Shown piece after piece: positions 15,614-23,825 of a DNA stretch of 64,000 bases. The stretch's first letter is position 1. Every line of letters begins with the position of its first letter. The position numbers were made by a program, and so were the translations under genes. This stretch comes from Streptomyces luteogriseus (GTDB lineage Bacteria > Actinomycetota > Actinomycetes > Streptomycetales > Streptomycetaceae): assembly GCF_014205055.1 (NCBI RefSeq), contig NZ_JACHMS010000001.1:4712001-4776000 (forward strand), in the 5' to 3' direction. The notes beneath the pieces are model-generated. The model made no database searches. It had not been told where the DNA came from and saw only the letters and a program-made list of their open reading frames with translations.

Positions 15614-16567
15614 ATGACGCCCGGCAACAACGGCGCGAGCACGCCCGAGGACGACGACCCGTTCGGCTATCTCTACGCCGACGGGCAGGCCAACGGGGCC
15701 CAGCCGCCGTCCGGGGGCGGCTACGGCTACCCGAACTCGGTCAACCGGGTGCGAGCGGTCGGTACGCGCCAGTACGGCCAGCAGCCGCAGAACGCACAGA
15801 CGGCGCCGTACGGCCAGGTCCCGCAGCAGGGCTCCTACAGCCAGCCGAACGCGCACTACGCCGCGCCGGAGACGCTGCCCGGCGGTGCGACCACCGCCCA
15901 GCAGCAGGTGCCGGGCGGCGGCGGTGGCGGCCGGGGTGGCCGCGGCCCGAACCACAAGGGCCTGCTGATCGGCGCGATCGCGGTGGTCGCCGCGGTCGTG
16001 ATCGGCATCGGCGTGGCCATGCTGGGCGGTGACAAGGACAAGGACAAGGCGTCCGACGAGGTGGGCACCGACCCGACCCAGTCCCAGGAGTCGAAGCCGA
16101 GCCCTTCGAAGAGCAAGGCCGGGGAGAGCGCGGCGGAGCTGCCCACAATCGACGCCAAGGCGCTGCGTCTCGGCGGTGCCGCGACCCTCGCCCAGGACGT
16201 CGAGGGCGCGCAGTCCGACGGCGGCATCTACGTCGGGAACCTCAACCAGGTGGGCTCGTCGGTCACCTGGACCGTCAACGGTGTCCCCAAGGACGGCGCG
16301 TACACCGTCTTCGCCCGCTACAGCACGGCGGACGAGGACCAGGAGATGACGCTCACCGTCAACGGCAAGCCGTTCGGCAGCAAGCTGAACATGGGCAACT
16401 TCGCCCACGCCAAGGACGGCGACTTCGCCAAGGGCTGGACGAAGACCTACGCCTGGCCGACCCTCAACAAGGGCACCAACACGATCACGGTCTCCTGCGC
16501 GGACGGCGACAAGTGCAACGTCCTCCTGGACCAGCTGTGGCTGAAGGCGGGCCAGGTCAAGGACTGA
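15614..16567 (+). CDS. Membrane-anchored protein with CBM35-like extracellular domain
   Basis: 317 residues. The cytoplasmic N-terminus (1-115) is rich in Gln/Gly/Pro/Tyr. One transmembrane helix follows (LLIGAIAVVAAVVIGIGVAM, about 117-136), then a charged Lys/Asp/Ser linker (about 137-175). The extracellular C-terminal domain (about 185-315) has the GGIYVGNLNQVGSSVTWTV and LLDQLWL motifs of carbohydrate-binding CBM35-like beta-sandwiches. It follows cdgB on the same strand after 117 bp and probably has its own promoter. The role, perhaps cell-wall binding, is inferred. Confidence 0.75.
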   Translation: MTPGNNGASTPEDDDPFGYLYADGQANGAQPPSGGGYGYPNSVNRVRAVGTRQYGQQPQNAQTAPYGQVPQQGSYSQPNAHYAAPETLPGGATTAQQQVPGGGGGGRGGRGPNHKGLLIGAIAVVAAVVIGIGVAMLGGDKDKDKASDEVGTDPTQSQESKPSPSKSKAGESAAELPTIDAKALRLGGAATLAQDVEGAQSDGGIYVGNLNQVGSSVTWTVNGVPKDGAYTVFARYSTADEDQEMTLTVNGKPFGSKLNMGNFAHAKDGDFAKGWTKTYAWPTLNKGTNTITVSCADGDKCNVLLDQLWLKAGQVKD

Positions 16568-16572
16568 CCGGC

Positions 16573-17502
16573 CTAGGCCGCGCTGACCTCTCCCGAAACC
16601 GTCACCCTCGTCAGCAGCTCCTCGTACACCCCCCGGTCGAACTCCCCGGCCACCGGTGCCTGCACCGTCGCTGCCGCCAGGGCTGTCGCCCGTACCACCC
16701 GGGCCGGCCAGGGGAGGTGTTCCACCAGGCCCGAGAGCAGGCCCGCCACCACCGAGTCGCCCGCGCCCGTCGGGTTGCCGCGTACGGAAGCCGGTGGGAC
16801 GGCTTGCCAGCGCCCTTCGCGGGTGACTGCCAGCAGGCCCTCCGGGCCGAGGGACGCGACGACCGCGCCCGCGCCCCGGCGGCGGGCGTCCTGGGTCGCG
16901 CGGAGTGGGTCGTGGGAGCCCGTCAGTTCCGCCAGTTCGTCGGAGTTCGGCTTGATGATGTCGGGGCGGGCCGCGACGCCACGGCGCAGGGGTTCGCCGC
17001 TGGTGTCCAGGAGGACCGGCACCGCGAAGGAGCGGGCCGTGCGGACCAGGCCCGCGTACGCGCCCACCGGGACTCCCGGCGGCAGGCTGCCGCACAGGGC
17101 CACGGCGGAGGCGGCGGGGAGCAGGTCGTCGTACGCAGCCAGGAAGGCCGACCATTCGGACGGCGTGATCGTCGGGCCCGGTTCGTTCAGCTGCGTCGTG
17201 TCGCCGGACCGGTCGTCGACCACGGCGACCGTGCGGCGGGTCGCGCCCGCCACCGGGACCAGCGCGTCCACCACCCCCGGCACCGCCGCGAGCTTCTCCT
17301 GCACGACCCGGCCCGTCGCCCCGCCCGTGAACCCCGTCACCGTCACCTCGTGCCCGAGGGCCGCCAGCACCCGGGCCACGTTGACGCCCTTGCCGCCGGG
17401 GCGTTCCGTCACCTCGGAGACGCGATGGGAGGCGTGCGGCCGGAGGGCCCGTACGCGATAGGTGATGTCGAGAGCGGTGTTCAGCGTGACCGTGAGGATC
17501 AC
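16573..17502 (-). CDS. PfkB-family 1-phosphofructokinase-like sugar kinase
   Basis: 309 residues from GTG 17502 (VILTVTLNTALDITY), the normal FruK-family start. It contains GGKGVNVARVLAALG (about 36-50), the substrate-binding PfkB motif 1, and GNPTGAGDSVVAGLL (about 240-254), with the catalytic Asp in GAGD. FruK and tagatose-6-phosphate kinases share these features, so the substrate is uncertain. The gene converges on the CBM-like protein gene with a 5-bp gap. Location beside nagA-nagK suggests amino-sugar or hexose-phosphate metabolism. Confidence 0.85.
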   Translation of the reverse strand: MILTVTLNTALDITYRVRALRPHASHRVSEVTERPGGKGVNVARVLAALGHEVTVTGFTGGATGRVVQEKLAAVPGVVDALVPVAGATRRTVAVVDDRSGDTTQLNEPGPTITPSEWSAFLAAYDDLLPAASAVALCGSLPPGVPVGAYAGLVRTARSFAVPVLLDTSGEPLRRGVAARPDIIKPNSDELAELTGSHDPLRATQDARRRGAGAVVASLGPEGLLAVTREGRWQAVPPASVRGNPTGAGDSVVAGLLSGLVEHLPWPARVVRATALAAATVQAPVAGEFDRGVYEELLTRVTVSGEVSAA

Positions 17503-17622
17503 CTGGGCCGACCTCCCCCGATGTGCTAGCCGACGTGAACGTGCAGGAAGCACGATCATGCCAAAGAGACGGCGGTCGGCCCAGCCCTGGAGTCGGCCAC
17601 CGTTTCCCGACTGCGGGATGGA

Positions 17623-18834
17623 TCAGCCCAGTTGGGGAGGGACCACCCATTCGCCCCGGCGCATGACGCCCTTCAGCTCGAAATCGGCGTCCAGGAGCAG
17701 CAGGTCGGCGTACTTGCCGGGCTCCAGTGAGCCGATCGTGTCGGCCAGGCCGAGCAGGCGGGCCGGGGTGGCGGACAGGGCCGTCACCGCGTCCTCCACG
17801 GAGAGGCCGTCGACCGTGACCGCCCGCTTGAACGCGCGGTCCAGGGTGAGCGTCGAGCCGGCGATCGTGCCGTCCTCCGTCAGCCGGGCCACGCCGTCGG
17901 CGACCTCCACCTCCAGCGGTCCCAGCCAGTAGCGGCCGTCGCCGAAGCCGGCCGCGTCCATCGCGTCCGTGATGAACGCGACCCGGTCCGCTCCCGCGTG
18001 GTGGAACGCCAGTTGCAGCGCCGCGGGGTGCAGGTGCGTGCCGTCGTTGATCAGCTCGACCGTGATGCGGTCGTCCTCCAGGAGAGCCGTGATCGGGCCG
18101 GGGGAGCGGTGGCCGAGCGGCGGCATCGCGTTGAAGAGGTGGGTGGCGACCGTGGCGCCCGCGTCGATGGCCTCCACCGTCTGCTCGTACGTGGCGTCCG
18201 TGTGGCCGATCGCCGCGATCACGCCGTGCTCGGCGAGGAGGCGTACGGAGTCGAGGCCGCCGGGCAGTTCGGTGGCCAGCGTGAGCATCTTCGCCCGGCC
18301 CCGGGCCGCGTCGATCAGCTTGCGGACGTCCGCGGGGTGGGGGTCGCGCAGGAGGGCCTCGGAGTGGGCGCCCTTGCGGCAGGGGGAGATGAACGGGCCC
18401 TCGAAGTGGATGCCGGCGATGTCGCCCTGTTCGGCCAGTTCGCTCAGCAGACCCGCGCGCTGCGTGAGGAAGTCCATGTCGCCGGTGACGGTGGAGGCGA
18501 CCAGGGTGGTCGTGCCGTGCAGGCGGTGGGTGTGGATGCCCTTGAGGATGTTGTCGACCGAGCCGGAGGTGAAGGAGGCTCCGCCGCCGCCGTGGTTGTG
18601 CAGGTCGACGAAGCCGGGGATGACGTAGTGGCCGGATGCGTCGATGACCTGGGCGTTCTCAGGGGCGGTGGCGGTGATGCGCGTTCCGTTGACGACGACC
18701 CGGCCGTTCGTGACCGTTTCCGTCGGGAGGATCACGGTCGCGCCGGTCAGGACCGTGGGGTGTCCGGCCGTTGCGGGGTGCGGGTGCGTGGGGGCTTGGC
18801 GCGCAGTTCCCCGCGCCCCCGGGTCGGCTGCCAT
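17623..18834 (-). CDS. nagA: N-acetylglucosamine-6-phosphate deacetylase NagA
   Basis: 403 residues. Amidohydrolase motifs: DLHNHGG (about 76-82), HFEGPFISP (about 143-151) with the metal-ligand Glu, AIGHTDATY (His), and ITDAMDAAGFGDG (catalytic Asp). It converts GlcNAc-6P to GlcN-6P and acetate. The ATG at 18834 overlaps the nagK stop as TGATG, indicating coupling. The first 27 or so residues are unlike other NagA proteins and are encoded by a dispersed intergenic repeat (GARGTARQAPTHPHP). The conserved part begins at about TVLTGATVILP. Confidence 0.92.
   Translation of the reverse strand: MAADPGARGTARQAPTHPHPATAGHPTVLTGATVILPTETVTNGRVVVNGTRITATAPENAQVIDASGHYVIPGFVDLHNHGGGGASFTSGSVDNILKGIHTHRLHGTTTLVASTVTGDMDFLTQRAGLLSELAEQGDIAGIHFEGPFISPCRKGAHSEALLRDPHPADVRKLIDAARGRAKMLTLATELPGGLDSVRLLAEHGVIAAIGHTDATYEQTVEAIDAGATVATHLFNAMPPLGHRSPGPITALLEDDRITVELINDGTHLHPAALQLAFHHAGADRVAFITDAMDAAGFGDGRYWLGPLEVEVADGVARLTEDGTIAGSTLTLDRAFKRAVTVDGLSVEDAVTALSATPARLLGLADTIGSLEPGKYADLLLLDADFELKGVMRRGEWVVPPQLG
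18776..18832. repeat. Dispersed GC repeat inside the 5' coding end of nagA
   Basis: GGGGCTTGGCGCGCAGTTCC followed by CCGCGCCCCCGGG (18791-18823) is a near-exact copy of the repeat seen at 21492-21523, between otsB and the DUF3263 gene. Here it falls within the first 25 codons of nagA. Confidence 0.75.
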
Positions 18835-19775
18835 CAGGGCGTTACCTCCATGCGGTCGGTCGATGCCAGAAGATCCCAGGCCAGCAGGCCCGCGCCGAGA
18901 CAGCCTGCGCTGTCACCCAGCGCCGCCGGGACGAGTGACGGCTGTTTCTGGAAGGTGACCCGCTGGCGGATGGCCTCCCTCAACGGCGTGAACAGGGTCT
19001 CTCCCGCCTCCGCCAGCCCGCCACCGATGATCAAAATGCGGGGGTCCAGCAGCGTCAGGGCCGTGACCAGGCCGTCGGCCAGGGCGTCGACCGCCTGCTG
19101 CCAGACCGCCCGGGCCTTCGGGGCGCCGGAGTCCACCGCCTTCGCGCAGTCCGCCGCGTCCGCGCCCGGGTCACCGCAGGCCGCGGCCCAGGCCTCGCTC
19201 ACGGCAGCCGCCGAGGCGAAGCGCTCCAGGCAGCCGTGCTGCCCGCAGGGGCATGGGGCTCCGCCGGGGCGTACGACGATGTGGCCGATCTCGCCCGCGA
19301 AACCGTGCGCGCCCGCCTCGACCCGGCCGTCGACGCCGATGGCCCCCGCGATGCCGGTGCCCAGGGCCACGAACAGGAACCGGTCCGCGCCCCGGCCCGC
19401 GCCGACCCGCCCCTCGGCGAGGCCGCCGGTGCGCACGTCGTGGCCGAGGGCGACCGGGACGCCGAGCCGCTCCGCCAGCAGGGCGCGCAGCGGGACGTCG
19501 CGCCAGCCGAGGTTGGCCGCGTAGACGGCGACGCCGTGCGCCTCGTCGACGATGCCGGGGACGGCCACGCCGGCGGCGGACGCGGGCGTGCCGAAGTGCT
19601 CGGCGCCGTACGCGCGCAGCTCGGCGGCGAAGTCGAGGATGCCCGCGACGACGGCGTCCGGTCCCTGGGCGCGTCCGGTGGCCCGGCGGGCCCGGTGCAG
19701 TACCTCGCCCCCGGGCCCGGCCAGCGCGGCCTTCATTCCGGTGCCGCCCACGTCGAGGGCGATGACATGTCTCAC
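18834..19775 (-). CDS. nagK: ROK-family sugar kinase, probable GlcNAc kinase NagK
   Basis: 313 residues from GTG 19775. The ATP phosphate loop is LDVGGTGMKAAL (6-17). The catalytic Asp lies in the ALGHDVRTGG region (about 113) and the ROK zinc signature is CPCGQHGCLE (about 178-187). There is no N-terminal HTH, so it is a kinase and not a ROK repressor. It forms a TGATG-coupled pair with nagA, and dre sites lie 29-62 bp upstream, as expected for DasR-controlled nagKA. It likely phosphorylates internalised GlcNAc for NagA. Confidence 0.85.
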   Translation of the reverse strand: MRHVIALDVGGTGMKAALAGPGGEVLHRARRATGRAQGPDAVVAGILDFAAELRAYGAEHFGTPASAAGVAVPGIVDEAHGVAVYAANLGWRDVPLRALLAERLGVPVALGHDVRTGGLAEGRVGAGRGADRFLFVALGTGIAGAIGVDGRVEAGAHGFAGEIGHIVVRPGGAPCPCGQHGCLERFASAAAVSEAWAAACGDPGADAADCAKAVDSGAPKARAVWQQAVDALADGLVTALTLLDPRILIIGGGLAEAGETLFTPLREAIRQRVTFQKQPSLVPAALGDSAGCLGAGLLAWDLLASTDRMEVTP

Positions 19776-19803
19776 GGAGAACAGTGTGACCCGGGGACCC
19801 GCA

Positions 19804-19837
19804 AGAGGTCTAGTCCACTCACGTGGTGTAGACCTTG
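19804..19837. promoter_or_regulatory. Two adjacent dre-like sites between nagKA and the sugar-binding lipoprotein gene
   Basis: Site 1 (19804-19819), AGAGGTCTAGTCCACT, and site 2 (19822-19837), CGTGGTGTAGACCTTG, both match the DasR dre consensus at 10 of the 12 core positions. They lie in the 118-bp divergent promoter region, so DasR could repress both nagKA and the lipoprotein gene and release them when GlcN-6P or GlcNAc-6P accumulates. Confidence 0.75.
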
Positions 19838-19893
19838 TTCCGGATATCGAAATGGTTCGGCGGCGGTGACGCCGGGGTTGGGGAAGAACAGCG

Positions 19894-21162
19894 GTGCAGC
19901 GGCGGCGGATGGCAGGAACGATCGCGGTGGTGTCCGCACTGGGCATGACGGCGGTCCTCGGCGGCTGCGGCGTCACGGGCGGCTCGGCCGACGTGACCCT
20001 GAAGCTGGTCGCCGCCGACTACGGCGACAGCGCGTCCAACGGCTCGAAGAAGTACTGGGACAAGCTCGTCGAGGAGTACGAGGCCGACCACCCCGACGTC
20101 AAGGTCGAGGTCAGCGTCTACTCCTGGAACGACGTCGACCGCAAGGTCAGGGAGATGGTCGCCGCCGGGGACCCGCCGGACATGGCGCAGATCGGCGCGT
20201 ACGCCGACTACGCCGCCCAGGACCAGCTCTACAAGGCCGACGAGCTGCTCTCCATACGCACGCAGGCCGACTTCGTCGGGCAGTTGGCCTCCGCGGGCCA
20301 GGTGAAGGGCGTGCAGTACGGGCTGCCGTTCGCCGCCTCCACCCGCGTCCTCTTCTACAACAAGACCCTCTTCGCCAAGGCCGGCATCACCCCGCCCGAG
20401 TCCTGGGACGACCTGGCCGAGGACGCCGAGGCGCTCAAGGCGAAGGGCGTGAAGTACCCCTACGCGCTGCCCCTCGGCCCGGAGGAGGCGCAGGCCGAGA
20501 CGATGCAGTGGATGCTCAGCGGCGGGGGCGGCTACACCGACGGCGTCGACAGCTACGGCATCGACTCCCCGGAGAACATCGACACCTTCTCCTGGCTGAA
20601 GGAGGACCTGGTCGGCAAGGACCTGACCGGGCCGGTCGCGCCCGGCGAGCTGAACCGGGCCGGGGCGTTCGCCGCCTTCGCCAAGGGCGAGGTCGGCATG
20701 CTCAACGGCCACCCCTCGCTGATGAAGATCGCCGCGAAGAACGGCGTCAAGTACGGGATGGTGCCCACGCCGGGCAAGGATGGCCCGAGCAGGTCCACGC
20801 TCGGCGTCACCGACTGGATGACGGCGTTCCGCAAGAACGGCCACCGCGACCAGGTGGGCGAGTTCCTCGACTTCGTCTACAGCGAGAAGAACGTGCTGGC
20901 CTTCTCCCGCGAGTACGACCTGCTGCCGGTCACCTCCTCCGCGTCCGGCACGATGGCCGCCTCCGACGAGGACCGGCACCTCAGGCCGTTCCTGGAGGAG
21001 CTGCTGGCCTCCGAGCTCTACCCCGTCGGCAAGACGTCCTGGGCCGACGTCAGTTCCCAGGTCAAGCAGCAGATCGGCAAGGCCGTCGCGCCCGGCGGCA
21101 GCCCCTCGGGCGTCCTCGGCCATCTCCAGGCGGCGGCCGTCCGGGCGGAGAGCGCGGAGTAG
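19894..21162 (+). CDS. Sugar ABC transporter substrate-binding lipoprotein
   Basis: 422 residues. The signal peptide MAGTIAVVSALGMTAVLGGC has lipobox LGGC, with the lipid Cys near residue 25; an in-frame ATG at 19909 is an alternative start. It is a family 1 solute-binding fold (MalE/UgpB type) with VKYPYALPLGPEEAQAETMQ-type hinge segments. No permease genes are adjacent, so it is an orphan binding protein that must use permeases elsewhere; MsiK could energise them. The shared dre region with nagKA suggests a GlcNAc-related oligosaccharide, which is inference. Confidence 0.88.
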   Translation: MQRRRMAGTIAVVSALGMTAVLGGCGVTGGSADVTLKLVAADYGDSASNGSKKYWDKLVEEYEADHPDVKVEVSVYSWNDVDRKVREMVAAGDPPDMAQIGAYADYAAQDQLYKADELLSIRTQADFVGQLASAGQVKGVQYGLPFAASTRVLFYNKTLFAKAGITPPESWDDLAEDAEALKAKGVKYPYALPLGPEEAQAETMQWMLSGGGGYTDGVDSYGIDSPENIDTFSWLKEDLVGKDLTGPVAPGELNRAGAFAAFAKGEVGMLNGHPSLMKIAAKNGVKYGMVPTPGKDGPSRSTLGVTDWMTAFRKNGHRDQVGEFLDFVYSEKNVLAFSREYDLLPVTSSASGTMAASDEDRHLRPFLEELLASELYPVGKTSWADVSSQVKQQIGKAVAPGGSPSGVLGHLQAAAVRAESAE

Positions 21163-21202
21163 CTCCGCTGTGCTGTCGGTGGGGGGCGTTACGGTGCCGT
21201 TC

Positions 21203-21448
21203 ATGGATGAGGACACGGGTGAGCAGGGGCTGGGGCGTAGGGAGCGGGACATTCTCGCGCTCGAACGCCGGGGCTTCTCCGGGCCCGGTGCGAAGGAACG
21301 GGCCATACGTGAGGAGCTGGACCTCGCTCCCGTTCGCTACTACCAGCTGCTCAACGCCCTGCTGGATGACGCTCGGGCGTTGGCGCATGATCCGGTGACG
21401 GTGAATCGGCTGCGGCGTGTTCGGGAGCGGCGTCGGTCCGAGCGGTGA
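21203..21448 (+). CDS. DUF3263 family protein
   Basis: 81 residues from ATG 21203 (MDEDTGEQGLGRRERDIL). It is small, highly charged and helical, with the DUF3263 core ILALERRGFSGPGAKERAI and RYYQLLNALLDDARAL, an arrangement resembling a helix-turn-helix DNA-binding domain. It lies 40 bp after the lipoprotein gene on the same strand and may be read through. DUF3263 proteins are widespread in Actinobacteria without an assigned role. Confidence 0.82.
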   Translation: MDEDTGEQGLGRRERDILALERRGFSGPGAKERAIREELDLAPVRYYQLLNALLDDARALAHDPVTVNRLRRVRERRRSER

Positions 21449-21469
21449 GGGCCGTGGGGCATCCGGCTG

Positions 21470-21530
21470 TCGGGTGGGTGCGGGTGCGTCGTGGTTGTTC
21501 GCGCAGTTCCCCGCGCCCCTAGGGGGTGCG
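21470..21530. repeat. Dispersed Streptomyces intergenic repeat copy
   Basis: GTGGTTGTTCGCGCAGTTCC followed by CCGCGCCCCTAGGGG (21490-21527) is a clean copy of the GC repeat seen elsewhere in the window. It lies between convergent genes (DUF3263 and otsB) and its GC palindromes may also end transcription. Confidence 0.7.
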
Positions 21531-21534
21531 GCCC

Positions 21535-22356
21535 TCAACCGACCCGATCGGCCAGCTCGGCCAGCAAGTCCACCACTCCCTCCGGGCCGTCCACCACCAC
21601 GTCCGCCCGCTCCCTCAGTTCGGTCACCTCGTCGCTGCCGCTGCACACCAGCAGGCCCGGGGTGCCGGTCGTGCGGAGGGTGTCGACGGCGGAGTAGGCG
21701 GGCAGGTCGCCCAGGTCGTCGCCGGCGTAGAGCACGGATCCGGCGTCGATCTCGCGGGCGAACTCGCTCAGGGCGACGCCCTTGTCCATGCCGGGCGGGC
21801 GCAGTTCGAGGACCATGCGGCCGGGCTCGACGATCAGGCCGTGCCGGGTCGCCAGCTCGGTGAGCGGCTCGCGCAGGGCGTCGAAGGCGGCCTGCGGGTC
21901 GGCGGCCCGGCGGGTGTGCACGGCCACCGCCCGGCCCTTGTCCTCGACCCAGGTCCCGCTGCCGTCGAGCAGCCCGGGCAGCTCGGCGCGTACGGCCGCG
22001 ACGCCCGGGTGCGGCTCGGGCGCGGTGACCTTGCCGCTGCGGGCGTCCCACCGCTCGGCGCCGTAGTGCCCGAGAACGACGAGGTGCTCCAGACCCGGCA
22101 CGTCCGCGAAGCCGCCGTTGCGGACCGCGACCTCGGCCGGCCGGCCGGTGATCACCGCCACGGCGGCCACCTTCGGCGCGAGGGCGGCCAGCGCGGACAG
22201 CGCCCGGGGATGGGCCCGGGCCAGCTCAGGATCGGCCACGATCGGCGCGAGCGTCCCGTCGAAGTCGAGCCCGATCAGTGCCTTGCCGGGCTGTGCGAGG
22301 AGGGCGTCGAGGCCGTCCTGCCCGGCCTGCGTGGCGGGGGTGGGAAGGCTGCTCAT
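21535..22356 (-). CDS. otsB: Trehalose-6-phosphate phosphatase OtsB
   Basis: 273 residues of the HAD superfamily. Motif I is LDFDGTLAP (about 30-38, nucleophile Asp), motif II is VITGRP, and motif IV is YAGDDLGDLPAY (about 212-223). It removes phosphate from trehalose-6-phosphate. The otsA stop lies 7 bp upstream, so the two genes form an operon. Full length for actinobacterial OtsB. Confidence 0.93.
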   Translation of the reverse strand: MSSLPTPATQAGQDGLDALLAQPGKALIGLDFDGTLAPIVADPELARAHPRALSALAALAPKVAAVAVITGRPAEVAVRNGGFADVPGLEHLVVLGHYGAERWDARSGKVTAPEPHPGVAAVRAELPGLLDGSGTWVEDKGRAVAVHTRRAADPQAAFDALREPLTELATRHGLIVEPGRMVLELRPPGMDKGVALSEFAREIDAGSVLYAGDDLGDLPAYSAVDTLRTTGTPGLLVCSGSDEVTELRERADVVVDGPEGVVDLLAELADRVG

Positions 22357-22363
22357 CCGGCCC

Positions 22364-23752
22364 TCAGCCCCTCAGCGCGTCGAGCTGGTCGACGAACCAC
22401 TGCGCCGGTGGCAGTGCCGTCGCCGCCGCGGCCAGGCGCTTGCTGCGTTCGGCGCGTTCCTCCGGGCGCATCGACAGGGCCTCGTGCAGGGCTGCCGCCG
22501 TGCCCGTGACGTCGTAGGGGTTCACCGTGATCGCGTCCTCGCCCAGCTCCTCGTGCGCCCCGGCCTCCCGCGACAGCACCAGCGCGCAGCCCGCGTCGGA
22601 GACCACCGGGACCTCCTTGGCGACGAGGTTCATGCCGTCGCGGATGGGGTTGACGAGGGCCACGTCGGCCAGCCGGTAGGCGGCCAGAGAGCGGGCGAAG
22701 TCGTCCTTGAGGTTGAGTACGACCGGGGTCCACCCCGGCGTCCCGTACTCGGCGTTGATCTCCTCCGAGAGCCGCTGCACCTCGGCCGTGTAGTCCCGGT
22801 ACACCGCGAGGTCCTGCCGGGACGGGTACGCGAAGGCGACGTGCACCACCCGCTCGCGCCACTCGGCGTGCGCCTCCAGCAGCCGGCGGTAGGCCAGCAG
22901 GCCGCGCACGATGTTCTTGGACAGCTCGGTGCGGTCGACCCGGACGATGGTGCGGCGGCCCTCGCCGATCTCCTGCCGCAGCGCGGCCATCCGCTCCTCG
23001 ACGTCCGCCTCGTGCGCCCGCTTGCGCAGGAAGTCCGCGTCGGCACCGAGGCCGTGCACCCCGACCCTGGTGCCGCCGAGCCCACCGGCGAACCGCTCGG
23101 CGCACGCGGTGAACGCCTCCGCCCAGCGCTCGGTGAGGAAGCCGAGGCGGTCCGCGCCGAGCATGCCGCGCAGCACCTGCCCGGCCACGTCGTCCGGCAG
23201 CATCCGGAAGTACTCGGGCGGCGCCCACGGCGTGTGCGAGAAGTGCCCGATGCGCAGGTCGGGCCGGAGCTCGCGGAGCATGCCCGGCACCAGCGTCAGG
23301 TGGTAGTCCTGCACCACGACCGCCGCGCCCTGCGCCGCCTCCTCGGCCAGCGCCTCGGCGAACGCCCGGTTGTACGCCTCGTAGGACGCCCACTGCCGCC
23401 GGAACTCCGCGTCGAAGACCGGCTCCAGGGGCGTCTGGTAGAGCATGTGGTGCACGAACCACAGGACCGAGTTGGCGATGCCGTTGTACGCGTCGGCGTG
23501 CACGTCGGCCGGGATGTCCAGCATCCGCACGCCGTCCTCGCCGATTCCGCGCCGGACCGCCTCCCGGTCGCCGTCGGACAGCGCCGAGCACACCCACAGC
23601 GCGTCCGCGTCGGAGCCGATGGCGGAGAGCCCGGAGACCAGTCCGCCGCCGCCTCGTTTGGCGTCCAGCGAACCGTCCTCGCCCACCGTGTACGAGACGG
23701 GACCCCGGTTGGAGGCCACCAGCACCTGCGCAGCACCGTACGTTGAAGCCAT
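22364..23752 (-). CDS. otsA: Trehalose-6-phosphate synthase OtsA
   Basis: 462 residues from ATG 23752 (MASTYGAAQVLVASNRGPVS). It is a GT20 glycosyltransferase with the GGGLVSGLSAIG loop (about 35-46, UDP-glucose site), VQDYHLTLVP (about 155-164), a Lys/Arg acceptor site in VGRVDRTELSKNI-like sequence, and LVNPIRDGMNLVAKE (about 372-386). It makes trehalose-6-phosphate from UDP-glucose and glucose-6-phosphate. It lies upstream of otsB in an operon, with 73 bp to the gpgS-like gene on the same strand. Confidence 0.93.
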   Translation of the reverse strand: MASTYGAAQVLVASNRGPVSYTVGEDGSLDAKRGGGGLVSGLSAIGSDADALWVCSALSDGDREAVRRGIGEDGVRMLDIPADVHADAYNGIANSVLWFVHHMLYQTPLEPVFDAEFRRQWASYEAYNRAFAEALAEEAAQGAAVVVQDYHLTLVPGMLRELRPDLRIGHFSHTPWAPPEYFRMLPDDVAGQVLRGMLGADRLGFLTERWAEAFTACAERFAGGLGGTRVGVHGLGADADFLRKRAHEADVEERMAALRQEIGEGRRTIVRVDRTELSKNIVRGLLAYRRLLEAHAEWRERVVHVAFAYPSRQDLAVYRDYTAEVQRLSEEINAEYGTPGWTPVVLNLKDDFARSLAAYRLADVALVNPIRDGMNLVAKEVPVVSDAGCALVLSREAGAHEELGEDAITVNPYDVTGTAAALHEALSMRPEERAERSKRLAAAATALPPAQWFVDQLDALRG

Positions 23753-23825
23753 AAGCCTCAACCTAGCCCGGCCCGGAAACGCTCAAACGTGCGGATCTGT
23801 CGTGCCCGGCCGAAAACGGCCCCGG

